Assembly (NCBI RefSeq): GCF_006716765.1
Contig: NZ_VFPO01000001.1
Coordinates: 806,001 to 870,000, forward strand
From: Actinomadura hallensis
Lineage (GTDB): Bacteria; Actinomycetota; Actinomycetes; Streptosporangiales; Streptosporangiaceae
DNA: 64,000 nt
Reading direction: 5' to 3'
Shown here: one piece after another, positions 35,104 through 44,200 of the stretch
Numbering within the stretch: position 1 is the first letter of the stretch
Layout: the number at the start of each line of letters is the position of its first letter
Notes under the pieces: generated by a model
Seen by the model: only the letters and a program-made list of their open reading frames with translations
What the model was told of the DNA's origin: nothing
Databases searched by the model: none
Translations under genes and position numbers: made by a program

Positions 35104-35943
35104 ATGAGCCGCTCAGACGTCCTGGTGGACACCGACTGGGTTGAGTCCAACCTGGACGCGCCCGGCCTGGTGCTCGTCGAGGTCGACGAGGACGTGTCCG
35201 CCTACGACAAGGGCCACATCCGTGGCGCCGTGAAGATCGACTGGAAGACCGAACTCCAGGACCCGGTCCGCCGCGACTTCATCGACAAGACCGGGTTCGA
35301 GCAGCTGCTGTCCGAGAAGGGCATCGCCAACGACGACACGGTGATCCTTTACGGCGGCAACAACAACTGGTTCGCCGCGTACGCGTACTGGTACTTCAAG
35401 CTGTACGGCCACGAGAAGGTGAAGCTGCTCGACGGCGGCCGCAAGAAGTGGGAGCTGGAGTCCCGCGAGCTGGTCACCGACGTGCCGTCCCGGCCCAAGA
35501 CCCAGTACAAGGCGAAGGACCAGGACACGTCGATCCGCGCCTTCCGCGACGAGGTCGTCGACGCGATCGGCAAGCTCAACCTGATCGACGTCCGCTCCCC
35601 GGACGAGTTCAGCGGCAAGCTGCTCGCCCCGGCGCACCTGCCGCAGGAGCAGTCGCAGCGGGCCGGGCACATCCCGACCGCGCGCAACATCCCGTGGTCG
35701 AAGGTCGCCAACGACGACGGCACCTTCAAGTCCAACGAGGAGCTCAAGAAGATCTACTCCGAGGCCGGCGTGGACCTGAGCAAGGACACCATCGCCTACT
35801 GCCGCATCGGCGAGCGTTCCTCGCACACCTGGTTCGCGCTGCGCGAGCTCCTCGGCCTGGAGAACGTCAAGAACTACGACGGCTCCTGGACCGAGTACGG
35901 CTCGCTGGTCGGCGTCCCGATCGAGCTGGGCGCGCCCAAGTAA
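35104..35943 (+). CDS. thiosulfate sulfurtransferase (tandem rhodanese)
   Basis: A 279-residue protein of two rhodanese domains. The C-terminal one has the active-site Cys233 in AYCRIGERSSH, which carries the persulfide. The N-terminal one is catalytically blank (ILYGGNNNW). It moves sulfur from thiosulfate to thiols or cyanide. The CRIGERS loop is the form found in actinobacterial SseA/CysA2 enzymes. The ATG at 35104 gives the family length; the upstream frame overlaps DUF4395. Confidence 0.92.
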   Translation: MSRSDVLVDTDWVESNLDAPGLVLVEVDEDVSAYDKGHIRGAVKIDWKTELQDPVRRDFIDKTGFEQLLSEKGIANDDTVILYGGNNNWFAAYAYWYFKLYGHEKVKLLDGGRKKWELESRELVTDVPSRPKTQYKAKDQDTSIRAFRDEVVDAIGKLNLIDVRSPDEFSGKLLAPAHLPQEQSQRAGHIPTARNIPWSKVANDDGTFKSNEELKKIYSEAGVDLSKDTIAYCRIGERSSHTWFALRELLGLENVKNYDGSWTEYGSLVGVPIELGAPK

Positions 35944-36004
35944 TCATCGGCACCGCCACGTCCGGCGGAAAGACAGTTTCCGTGTCCACGGAGATGGAGG
36001 AGCA

Positions 36005-36313
36005 ATGACCCAGGGCTGCGCTGCGCCCGAGCAGACCGCTCACCTTCCGGCAACCGTCGACCTCTCCAACGAGGCCGTCATCCAGGGCACCGTGACCCGC
36101 AACGGGGTCCCGGTGTCCAGCGCCTACGCCCGCCTGCTCGACTCGACCGGCGAGTTCACCGCCGAGGTCGTCACCGGCGACGAGGGCGTGTTCCGGTTCT
36201 TCGCCGCCGACGGCGACTGGACCGTGCGCGTCCTGGCCGCGGGCGGCGTGAGCGTCGACAGCACCGTCACGGCGAAGACCGGCCAGGTCGCCGCCCTCGA
36301 GGTCGCGATCTGA
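36005..36313 (+). CDS. sseC: SseC/DUF1416 protein
   Basis: A 102-residue protein of the DUF1416 family. The sequence is a single beta-sandwich (VIQGTVTRNGVPVSSAYARLLD, FTAEVVTGDEGVFRFFAADGDWTVRVLA) with a Cys at position 5. In mycobacteria it lies directly after the rhodanese gene as sseC. Its molecular role is unknown. GGAGGAG gives the start. Confidence 0.85.
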   Translation: MTQGCAAPEQTAHLPATVDLSNEAVIQGTVTRNGVPVSSAYARLLDSTGEFTAEVVTGDEGVFRFFAADGDWTVRVLAAGGVSVDSTVTAKTGQVAALEVAI

Positions 36314-36394
36314 CCGGATCCGTCCGGGGCATCCCCTCACCGGATCCATCTGATCGGCCGTCCGGCCGGATGCGGCCGGAGCGGCGCACAGTGT

Positions 36395-36435
36395 CGGAAC
36401 CCCGCCGTCCGCCTCGCGCGGACGGCGGGGTTCCG
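36395..36435 (+). terminator. 18-bp perfect stem terminator of the sulfur operon
   Basis: CGGAACCCCGCCGTCCGC (36395-36412) pairs with its exact complement (36418-36435) around a 5-nt loop. It is about 80 bp after the sseC stop and is among the strongest hairpins in the window. Confidence 0.88.
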
Positions 36436-36476
36436 CCGTTCCATTGGCCGGCCGGCACCGCCGACCGGCCGCCGAC

Positions 36477-36531
36477 GGGCTGCTGACGGGCTGCTGATGG
36501 GCTGCTGACGAGGTGCTGACGAGGCGCTGAC
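36477..36531. repeat. five 11-bp tandem repeats (GGGCTGCTGAC-type)
   Basis: Units at 36477, 36488, 36499, 36510 and 36521 vary only at the first four positions and the last. They fill most of the gap before the polytopic membrane gene at 36612. The function is unknown; they could be slippage-prone or a regulator array. Confidence 0.7.
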
Positions 36532-36611
36532 GGACCGTCGGCGGACAGTGGAGGGCGAACCGGGGCGATCTCCGCGCCGGTGCGGGGAGGGCCGATACGA
36601 TCGGCGCGACG

Positions 36612-37913
36612 ATGTTGGGACTGTCCAGGCGGTCACCGCTGATCCTCCCGCCGGCCACGCTGATGCTGGCGGGACGCTTCGTCCTGCCGCTCGCCCTGTG
36701 GTTCACGCTCGGCGAGCTGCTGCGCTACGGCGTCATGTACGGCGGGTACCGGCTGGGCTCGATGAAGGGCACGGCCGCGGCGGTCGCGCCGATCGCCACC
36801 ATCGGCCTGCTGGTCGTGATCACGCTCGCGGTCACGGTGCTGATGGTGCACAGCGTCCGCGAGGGCCTGGACGTCGTGCAGGCCCGCGAGTCCGGCGGGG
36901 AGCTGACCCCGTGGGCGGTCGGCAACGAGGAGTCGGTGGTCGGCGCGATGGGCCGCGCCGCCCTCCCGTTCGTCATCTTCTACCTGGCGTGGGGGAGGCA
37001 GGCCGAGGACGCCCGGGAGTTCGCCGGCATGGCCGCGAGCCGCGGCTTCACCGAGGGCGGCCTCCAGGGGCAGCTCGACGCCGTGCAGATGCTGCTGTCG
37101 CTGGAGAAGCACATCGGCCTCGCGATCGGGCTCACCGCTGGCCTGTTCGTCATGAAGGTCGCGGCGGAGTGGCGGCTGGAGGAGAGGCTGCCCCGCGCGG
37201 TCGGCGCGCTCGTCGCGTTCCTCGAGGTCCAGTTCGCGCTGTTCGGCATCTTCACCGTCGACCACCTGCGCCGCGAGGCGGGCGACTGGCTCGCCGCGCG
37301 GCAGGCGTGGGAGTGGGCGACGGGCGCCGCGGGCCCCGTCATCGGGCTGTGGGACCCGTTCAAGGACGCGGTGCTCGGCGCGCTGATCATGCTGGTGATC
37401 GCGGGCGTGATCCTCGGGCTGGACGCGGGGGACGAGCGCGTCGTGCTCGGCCGCAGCCGCGCGGCGCGGCGGCTGGCCGAGGCCGGCGGCCTGGGGCGGG
37501 TGAACAGCGCCCGGGAGATCCTCACCCGCGGGTTCCGGGAGATGTGGCTGCCCGCCTGGTTCGGGCTCCGGCTGGTCCGCCGGTCCGGGATGATGCCGTT
37601 CGCGACGTTCTGCCTGCTGTTCACGGGCCTGGACGTCGCCGAGGAGGGCTCCCGCCGCCTCGTCTACGAGGCGATCGGACCGCACGAGGTGACGTGGTGG
37701 ATCCAGGCGCTGCCGTTCGTCGGGTACGGGACGGCGCTGGTCTTCGAGATCCTGCGCGTGTGCCTGCTGGCGGCGGCGTTCAACCTCGTGATGGCGCGGG
37801 TCACTGCTCGAACCGCAGCGAAAGCAGTGGTTCCCCCGGCTTCCGGTCCGTCCGCGGGGCCCGGATCTCCAGTTCCAGCGAGTCCGCCTTCGCGCGAGGC
37901 ACCGTCCCCCTGA
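36612..37913 (+). CDS. polytopic membrane protein of unknown function
   Basis: A 433-residue protein with about eight or nine hydrophobic segments and a Pro/Ser-rich cytoplasmic tail (about 395-433). I recognise no family. The C-terminal tail of 38 codons overlaps, antisense, the end of the gene at 37801-38406 by 113 bp. It is next to the ESX-like locus but on its own, so membership is uncertain. The ATG at 36612 follows directly after the tandem repeats region. Confidence 0.7.
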   Translation: MLGLSRRSPLILPPATLMLAGRFVLPLALWFTLGELLRYGVMYGGYRLGSMKGTAAAVAPIATIGLLVVITLAVTVLMVHSVREGLDVVQARESGGELTPWAVGNEESVVGAMGRAALPFVIFYLAWGRQAEDAREFAGMAASRGFTEGGLQGQLDAVQMLLSLEKHIGLAIGLTAGLFVMKVAAEWRLEERLPRAVGALVAFLEVQFALFGIFTVDHLRREAGDWLAARQAWEWATGAAGPVIGLWDPFKDAVLGALIMLVIAGVILGLDAGDERVVLGRSRAARRLAEAGGLGRVNSAREILTRGFREMWLPAWFGLRLVRRSGMMPFATFCLLFTGLDVAEEGSRRLVYEAIGPHEVTWWIQALPFVGYGTALVFEILRVCLLAAAFNLVMARVTARTAAKAVVPPASGPSAGPGSPVPASPPSREAPSP

Positions 37914-38406
37914 GGTTGATCAGGGCCGGGACGCCCGCCTGGAACTCGCGCCCGCCGGCCGCTGTCGCCGACCATTCGCGGCCTTCGCCGTCGACGAACC
38001 GGTAGGCGACGCCGTAGGACCCGACCGCCTTCGCGGACGCGGCGTCCCCCGGGCGGACCCCGACCCAGAAGCGCAGCTCGACGACGTCCCCCTGCGCCGG
38101 GCCCTGCGCGGAGCCGCCCGCCAGGGGCCGGGCCGTCTCGCGCTTCATGACCTTCCACCTCGCGCCCATGAACTCGCCGATCTCGTTGGGCGGGACGGTG
38201 ACGACCTTCTCCGGCGGCTTCAGGTTCTTCTCGACGTTGTTCGCCTCGTCCAGCCAGTGGAGGGAGAGGAGCGCGGAGACGGCGCACAGCAGCGCGACCG
38301 CCTGGAGCACCCGCCTCTCGTGCGGCCGCAGCCCGGACCCGCCCCGCCGCTTCGGCTCGGGGCGGATCGGGGGCATCAGGTCGGGCGAGGTGTCGTCGAG
38401 CGTCAT
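37801..38406 (-). CDS. membrane-anchored extracytoplasmic protein (third of trio)
   Basis: A 201-residue protein with a basic N-tail, one membrane span (about 34-52) and a beta-rich extracytoplasmic domain. I see no known family. It is the last of three overlapping genes; its ATG overlaps the previous stop (ATGA). Its 3' end overlaps the opposite-strand membrane gene by 113 bp. Its place beside mycosin and eccC suggests a link to type VII secretion, without proof. Confidence 0.7.
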   Translation of the reverse strand: MTLDDTSPDLMPPIRPEPKRRGGSGLRPHERRVLQAVALLCAVSALLSLHWLDEANNVEKNLKPPEKVVTVPPNEIGEFMGARWKVMKRETARPLAGGSAQGPAQGDVVELRFWVGVRPGDAASAKAVGSYGVAYRFVDGEGREWSATAAGGREFQAGVPALINLRGTVPRAKADSLELEIRAPRTDRKPGEPLLSLRFEQ

Positions 38407-39008
38407 TGCCCGGCCTCCCTGAGCCGGTACCCCTCCGCGGCGCCGCCGATCAGCTCCTTCGCCCTCTTCGCGGTGATGCCCAGGTCGATCTCGGCCGCCG
38501 CGGACAGCTGCGGCAGGAGCCCGCCCGGCCCGACGACGAGGCGCGCGCCCTCCAGCCGGTCCTCCGGCAGCTCGTACAGGAACGTCCCGGACGTCCAGAT
38601 CATCGGCTGGAAGGTCGGCTGGACCCCGGCGGACGCGGCCCGGGTGCGCGGGTCGTGCTTGTAGACGTAGCCGCCGGGGGTCTCCAGGTTCGCCATCCGG
38701 AGCTGCAGAGGCTCGCGGTGGCTCGACGCCCGGAACCGCACGATCAGATAGATCCCGTCGGTCCCCACGTCGGGCCGGCCGCCGAGGGAGAAGCCCGGTG
38801 CGAGCGACCGCGCCGCCTCCACCTTCTCGACCCGCACGCTGAAGTCGCGGGTGCGGACCTCCTCGCCGACCTTTCCGCCGGTCCGGATCGGGTCCAGCTG
38901 CGCCGCCCGCAGCTCGGGCACGAGGGTGTGCAGCCACATCGCGCCCGCGAGCAGCGCCGCGCCGCCGATCCCGGCGCCGCCCTTCAGCAGTGCCTTCCGC
39001 ACGTTCAT
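38403..39008 (-). CDS. membrane-anchored extracytoplasmic protein (second of trio)
   Basis: A 201-residue protein. A single N-terminal span (about 9-28) is followed by an extracytoplasmic domain of about 165 residues with alternating strands (RDFSVRVEKVEAAR, GIYLIVRFRASS). The strand pattern resembles DUF4352-like Ig folds, as does that of the first gene. It starts ATG overlapping the previous stop, and its own stop overlaps the next start, so all three are translationally coupled. Confidence 0.72.
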   Translation of the reverse strand: MNVRKALLKGGAGIGGAALLAGAMWLHTLVPELRAAQLDPIRTGGKVGEEVRTRDFSVRVEKVEAARSLAPGFSLGGRPDVGTDGIYLIVRFRASSHREPLQLRMANLETPGGYVYKHDPRTRAASAGVQPTFQPMIWTSGTFLYELPEDRLEGARLVVGPGGLLPQLSAAAEIDLGITAKRAKELIGGAAEGYRLREAGQ

Positions 39009-39694
39009 GGGCCGCTCACCGTCGGCCTCGGGGCGGACGCCCCCGGTTCGGGGCCGGGCTGCTCCGTCATCGGCGCGACCGGAAGGGTGAGCCGTCCGGC
39101 CAGCACGTCGTTCTCACGCTGGACGATCCAGTTGAAGTCGCTGTCGGTGAACCCCTGCTCGTACTTCCACTTGCGCAGCCCCACGGTGAGCTTCCGGGGC
39201 GAGTCCGCCGGACCCATCTTCCACATGACGGACGCCTCGACCGGCAGCCCCGGCTGCACCGCGTCGGTCTCCGCGCCCCCGGCCGTGCCCTCGACCTCGT
39301 CCGGCTTCACCCACTTGCCGGTCTTCGTCAGCGCGACGACGCCGTCGGCCAGCCCGCCGGGGCCGAGCTGCTCGGTCTCCTTGCCGCGGTTCTCCACCCG
39401 CATCCGGACGATGAGGAAGCGCTCCCGCTCCGATCCGAACCCGGCGTCCGCCGTCCCGATCCGCGCGTCCCGGACCGTCACGGTGAACAACCCGAGGTCC
39501 AGCGCCTTCCCCGGCTGCTTCACCGGCTGCTTGGGCGTCTCCTTCAGCCCCCCGGTGACCCAGAGCACCGCCGCGATGACGGCCAGCACCCCCAGCACGC
39601 ACAACGGCACCCCCCAACGCCGCACCGGAGTGCGCCGTCCCCGTTCCCCGTCCGTCCCCCCGCGCGGCGGGGGGACCGGTGCGTATGAGTGCAC
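39005..39694 (-). CDS. DUF4352-like membrane-anchored protein (first of trio)
   Basis: A 229-residue protein when started at GTG 39694; upstream codons are also open and the start is uncertain. One membrane span (about 30-49) is followed by a DUF4352-type Ig-like domain (LGLFTVTVRDARIGT, ERFLIVRMRVENRGKETEQLG). It heads an operon of three overlapping genes transcribed away from the mycosin gene at 39825. Confidence 0.7.
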   Translation of the reverse strand: MHSYAPVPPPRGGTDGERGRRTPVRRWGVPLCVLGVLAVIAAVLWVTGGLKETPKQPVKQPGKALDLGLFTVTVRDARIGTADAGFGSERERFLIVRMRVENRGKETEQLGPGGLADGVVALTKTGKWVKPDEVEGTAGGAETDAVQPGLPVEASVMWKMGPADSPRKLTVGLRKWKYEQGFTDSDFNWIVQRENDVLAGRLTLPVAPMTEQPGPEPGASAPRPTVSGP

Positions 39695-39824
39695 CCGCCA
39701 GATGGTAATCCGTGCAGGACGGCAGGACACCGACGTCGACCCCCTTGTGGGGACAACCCGCAGGCCGAGGACCGCCCCGATCGTTTACAGTCGTGGGGTT
39801 CGCAAACGTCAGGAGAGACGAGGA

Positions 39825-41114
39825 ATGCGCGGAGGGCGACTCGCGGCGGGCACCGGCTGCCTGGCCCTGACGTCCGTTCTGGTGTTCGCTCCGGCGGCCG
39901 CCGCCCCGGCGGCGACGCCGGAGGACCGGCCGATGGCGGCGCCGACCCCCAGCCGGACCCCCGACCGTGACAAGCCGGAACGGCGCCGGACCCAGGCGCC
40001 GCCGCCCAAGCCGGAGTGCAACAAGCCGGCCGGGCAGCCCGCGTCGGCCATCACTGTGGAGCCGTGGGCGCAGCGCCGGCTGGACTTCGAGCAGGCGTGG
40101 CCGATCACCCGCGGGAAGGGCGTGACCGTCGCGGTCGTCGACAGCGGCATCGACACCGGCCACCCGCAGCTCAGGGGCAGGGTCGCGGCGAGCTTCGACG
40201 CCACGCGGACCACGGCCGACGACTGCATCGGGCACGGCACGCAGGTCGCCGGCATCATCGCCGCGAGCGACATGCGCGACCGGGACGTGCCGTTCGTGGG
40301 CGTCGCGCCGCAGGTCACGCTGCTGAACGCCAAGTGGTCCAGCGGGCAGAGCACCAACGACAACACGCTGCTCCCCAGGGCCATCGCGTGGGCCGCCGAC
40401 CAGGGCGCCGACGTGATCAACGTCTCGGCGGACGCCCCGGACACCCCGGCGCTGCGCGCGGCCGTCCGCAAGGCGCAGCAGAAGGACGCCCTCATCGTCG
40501 CGTCCGCCGGCAACGTCGCGCAGGACCAGCGCGGCAAGGAGAGCGCGTCCTACCCGGCGAGCTACCGGGGCGTCCTGTCGGTGGCCGCGGTGGACGAGGC
40601 CGGGACGATCGCGAACTTCTCCAACCTCAAGACACGGGTCGACGTGTCGGCGCCCGGGCAGAACGTCATCTCGACGCTCGGCGACGGCTACGTGGGCGGG
40701 CTGCAGGGCACCAGCTTCGGCGCCCCCTACGCCGCGGGGGTCGCGGCGCTGGTCCGGGCCCGGCACCCCAAGCTGACCTACCAGCAGGTCATCAACCGCA
40801 TCCTGATCACCGCGGAGGGCGGCAACGGGCAGGGCAGCGGCCACGGCATGATCAGCCCGCTGCAGGCGGTGTCGGCGCTGATCGACCCGGACGCCGAGCC
40901 GGGCCAGGTGGAGGAGCGGCCGATGAGCGGCGCCGTCCCGATCGCGAAGCCCGAACCGGTCGACCACCGGTCCCGCACCGTGGGCCTCGCCATCGCCGGC
41001 GGCGCCCTGGCGGCCGCCGGGCTCGTCGCGTTCGGCGGGGCGGTCATCCCCCTCGGCCGCAGGCGCGGCTGGAAGCCGGGCCGCACGGTCGTCACCGCGG
41101 ACGACCGCGACTGA
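39825..41114 (+). CDS. mycP: mycosin-type subtilisin protease (MycP, first copy)
   Basis: A 429-residue membrane serine protease of the type VII system. It has a signal peptide (about 1-27), an S8 catalytic triad Asp106 (VAVVDSGID), His137 (GHGTQVAG) and Ser297 (GTSFGAPYA), and a C-terminal transmembrane anchor (about 384-405) with a basic tail. Mycosins are essential for ESX stability and process substrates in the wall. It stands convergent to eccC and is separated from it by a strong hairpin. Confidence 0.9.
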   Translation: MRGGRLAAGTGCLALTSVLVFAPAAAAPAATPEDRPMAAPTPSRTPDRDKPERRRTQAPPPKPECNKPAGQPASAITVEPWAQRRLDFEQAWPITRGKGVTVAVVDSGIDTGHPQLRGRVAASFDATRTTADDCIGHGTQVAGIIAASDMRDRDVPFVGVAPQVTLLNAKWSSGQSTNDNTLLPRAIAWAADQGADVINVSADAPDTPALRAAVRKAQQKDALIVASAGNVAQDQRGKESASYPASYRGVLSVAAVDEAGTIANFSNLKTRVDVSAPGQNVISTLGDGYVGGLQGTSFGAPYAAGVAALVRARHPKLTYQQVINRILITAEGGNGQGSGHGMISPLQAVSALIDPDAEPGQVEERPMSGAVPIAKPEPVDHRSRTVGLAIAGGALAAAGLVAFGGAVIPLGRRRGWKPGRTVVTADDRD

Positions 41115-41154
41115 GCCCAGCGACTGAGACCGGCCGACTGAGACCGGTGAGGGC

Positions 41155-41201
41155 GACCCCGGGGCGGAGGGCCTTTCAGGGGCGCTCCGCCCGCCGGGGT
41201 C
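41155..41201. terminator. compound hairpin between mycP and eccC
   Basis: GACCCCGG (41155-41162) pairs with 41194-41201 and GGCGGAG (41163-41169) with 41185-41191, leaving a small bulge and a 15-nt loop. It separates the two convergent genes and can terminate both. Confidence 0.75.
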
Positions 41202-41219
41202 ACCGCTCGTGGAAAGCGG

Positions 41220-44200
41220 TCACTGCTCGTAGAAGGCCGTCTGGATGAGGCGCTTGCCGGTGCGGCGGTCGACGTGGGTGCCGCGGCCGGTGGGCAGCGG
41301 GCTCGGCCGGACGTCGAACAGGTTGCCCTCGTCCTTGTTGCCGGACATGATCAGCGCCGGGCTGGCCATGTCCTTGAGCCGCTGCAGGACCGGGTCGAAC
41401 ATGGCGCGTCCCGCACCGCCCATCGTGCGGGCGAGGATCAGGTGCATGCCGATGTCGCGGGCCTGCGGCAGCAGCTCGGCGAGCTGCGCGAGCGGGTTTC
41501 CGGACGGGGTGGCGACCAGGTCGTAGTCGTCCACCACGAGGAACAGCTCCGCGCCGCTCCACCACGACCGGTTGCGCAGCTGGTCGGGGGTCAGGTCGGA
41601 CGGGGGCAGCCGGTTCACCAGGGCGCCGTGGGTGTCCTTCATCAGCCCGGCCGCCGCCGTGGACGACGCGGCGAACCCGATGACGTGCTCGCTCTCCGCC
41701 GAGTCCAGCAGGGCGCGGCGGTAGTCGAGCATGATGATCCGCGCCTCGTCGATCGTGTACCGGGCCTTGACCGACTCGACGATGAGCCGCAGCAGGTTCG
41801 ACTTGCCGCACTCGTTGTCGCCGAGGACGACGAAGTGCGGGTCGTTGTCGAAGTCCAGCAGGACCGGCGACAGGGTGTTCTCGTCGATGCCGATCGGGAT
41901 GCGCTTGCCGGTCTCGGCGACGGCGGGCAGCTGCTGGTGCGGCAGCAGGTCCGGCAGCATCCGGACGGGCGGCGCGGGCGGCCGGCCCCGCCAGCCCTCC
42001 TTGACCGCCTCCACCAGGCCGCGGACCCCGTCGGCGAGGTCGTCGGCGGACTGCCGGCCGTCGATGCGGGGCAGCGCGCCGAGGAAGTGCAGCCCCTCCC
42101 GGGTGATGCCGCGGCCCGGCCGCCCCTCGGGGACGTTCGCGGCGAGCTTGCGGTCCATCTCCGACTCGTACGGGTCGCCGAGCTTCAGTTCCAGCTTCGT
42201 CCCGAACAGGTCGCGGATCGTCAGCCGGAACTCCGACCACTTGTTCGTCGCGGCGATCACGTGGATGCCGTAGCCGAGGCCGCGGGCGGCCAGATCGGTG
42301 ATCGTCGCCTCGATCGCCTCGAACTCCTGCCGGACGGTCAGCCAGTTGTCCACGACGAGGAACACGTCGCCGAAGCCGTCCCCGGCGATCTGGCCCTCGG
42401 CGCGCATCCGCCGGTAGGTGGTGATCGAGTCGATGCCGCGCTCGGTGAAGAACCGCTCCCGCGACTCCAGCAGCCCCGACACCTCGGCGACCGTGCGGCG
42501 CACGCGGTCGGGGTCCAGGCGGCTGGCGACGCCGCCGACGTGCGGGAGGTCCGCCAGCGGCGCGAGCGCGCCGCCGCCGAAGTCGAGGCAGTAGAACTGC
42601 ACCTCCTGCGGCGTGTGCATGAGCGCCAGCGAGGTGATGAGCGTCCGCAGCACCGTCGACTTGCCCGACTGCGGGTTGCCGGCGACGCCGACGTGCCCGG
42701 CGGCGCCGGACAGGTCCAGCCACATCGGGTCGCGGCGCTGGTCGAACGGCCTGTCCACGATCCCGGCGAAGGCGTGCAGCCTGCCCCGGCCGTCCCAGCC
42801 GGCCGTGGTGAAGCCGTGCTCGGGCGTCTGCTGGAGGTTCGGCAGCACCTGGTCGAGGCTGGCGGGTTCCTCCAGCGGCGGCAGCCAGATCTGGTGCGGC
42901 GGCGGGCCGTGCCCGGCGAGCTGCCGGACGACGAGGTCGAACAGGCTGAGCTGCGGCCCCTGGTCGTCCCGCTCGGCGGGACGCTGCTCCTGCTGCGGGG
43001 GCTGCTGGACGTGCGGCCGCACGTAGGCGGGGGTGAACGGCACGATCTGCGCGAGCTGCCGCGGACCCTGCCGCGACTGCTGCGCCACGTCCTCCTCCGG
43101 CCGGTACACGCCGGACACGTACGCGGCGCGGAACCGCGTCATCGTGTCGGTCCCGATCTTCAGGTAGCCGTTGCCGGGCGCCTGCGGCAGCTCGTAGGCG
43201 TCGGGGACGCCGAGCACGACGCGCGACTCCGCCGCCGAGAACGTCCGCAGGCCGATCCGGTAGGACAGGTGGGTGTCCAGGCCGCGGAGCTTGCCCTCCT
43301 CCAGCCGCTGCGACGCCAGCAGCAGGTGCACGCCGAGCGAGCGCCCGAGCCGCCCGATCATCACGAACAGCTCGGCGAAGTCGGGCTTGGCGGACAGCAG
43401 CTCGGAGAACTCGTCCAGCACGACGAACAGCGTCGGCATCGGCTTGAGCGGCGCGCCCTGCTCGCGGGCCTTCTCGTAGTCGCGCAGCGAGGCGTAGTTG
43501 CCGGCGGCGCGCAGCCACTCCTGCCGCCGCACCATCTCGCCGTGCAGCGCGTCGTACATGCGGTCGACGAGCGGGAGCTCGTCCTCCAGGTTCGTGATGA
43601 TCGCCGACACGTGCTGGAGGCCCTCCATGCCGAGGAAGGTCGCACCGCCCTTGAAGTCGACGAGGACGAAGTTCAGCACCTCCGACGAGTGGGTCATCGC
43701 CAGGCCGAGCACGAGGGTGCGCAGCAGCTCCGACTTGCCGGATCCGGTCGCGCCGATGCACAGGCCGTGGGGGCCGTAGCCGCCCTGCGCGGCCTCCTTG
43801 ATGTCGAGCTCGATCGGGCGGCCCTCGGAGTCCAGCCCGATCGGGACCCGCAGCCGGTTCCGCGGCGCGCGCGGCTGCCACGCCTGCCGGACGTCGATCC
43901 GGGTCGGGTCGGGGACGCCGAGCAGCGTCGTCAGCGTCGTGGCGGCGGACAGGGCGTCCATCTCCGGGCCCGTGGCGGTGCTGGCCCGCAGCGGCGCGAG
44001 CTGCCGCGCGAGCCCGTCGGCCTGGACGTAGCTGAACTGGTCGGGGCGGCCGAGGGAGCTCGGGACGTCCTTGCCGGTGCGGTCGCGGCGCAGCATCGCC
44101 ATCCTGTCGGGCGCGACCCGCAGCCGCAGCATCGTGCTGTCGGGGGTCGGCGCGACGTGGCCGGTGAGGTCGATGACGCAGACGCCCTCGATGCCGTCCG

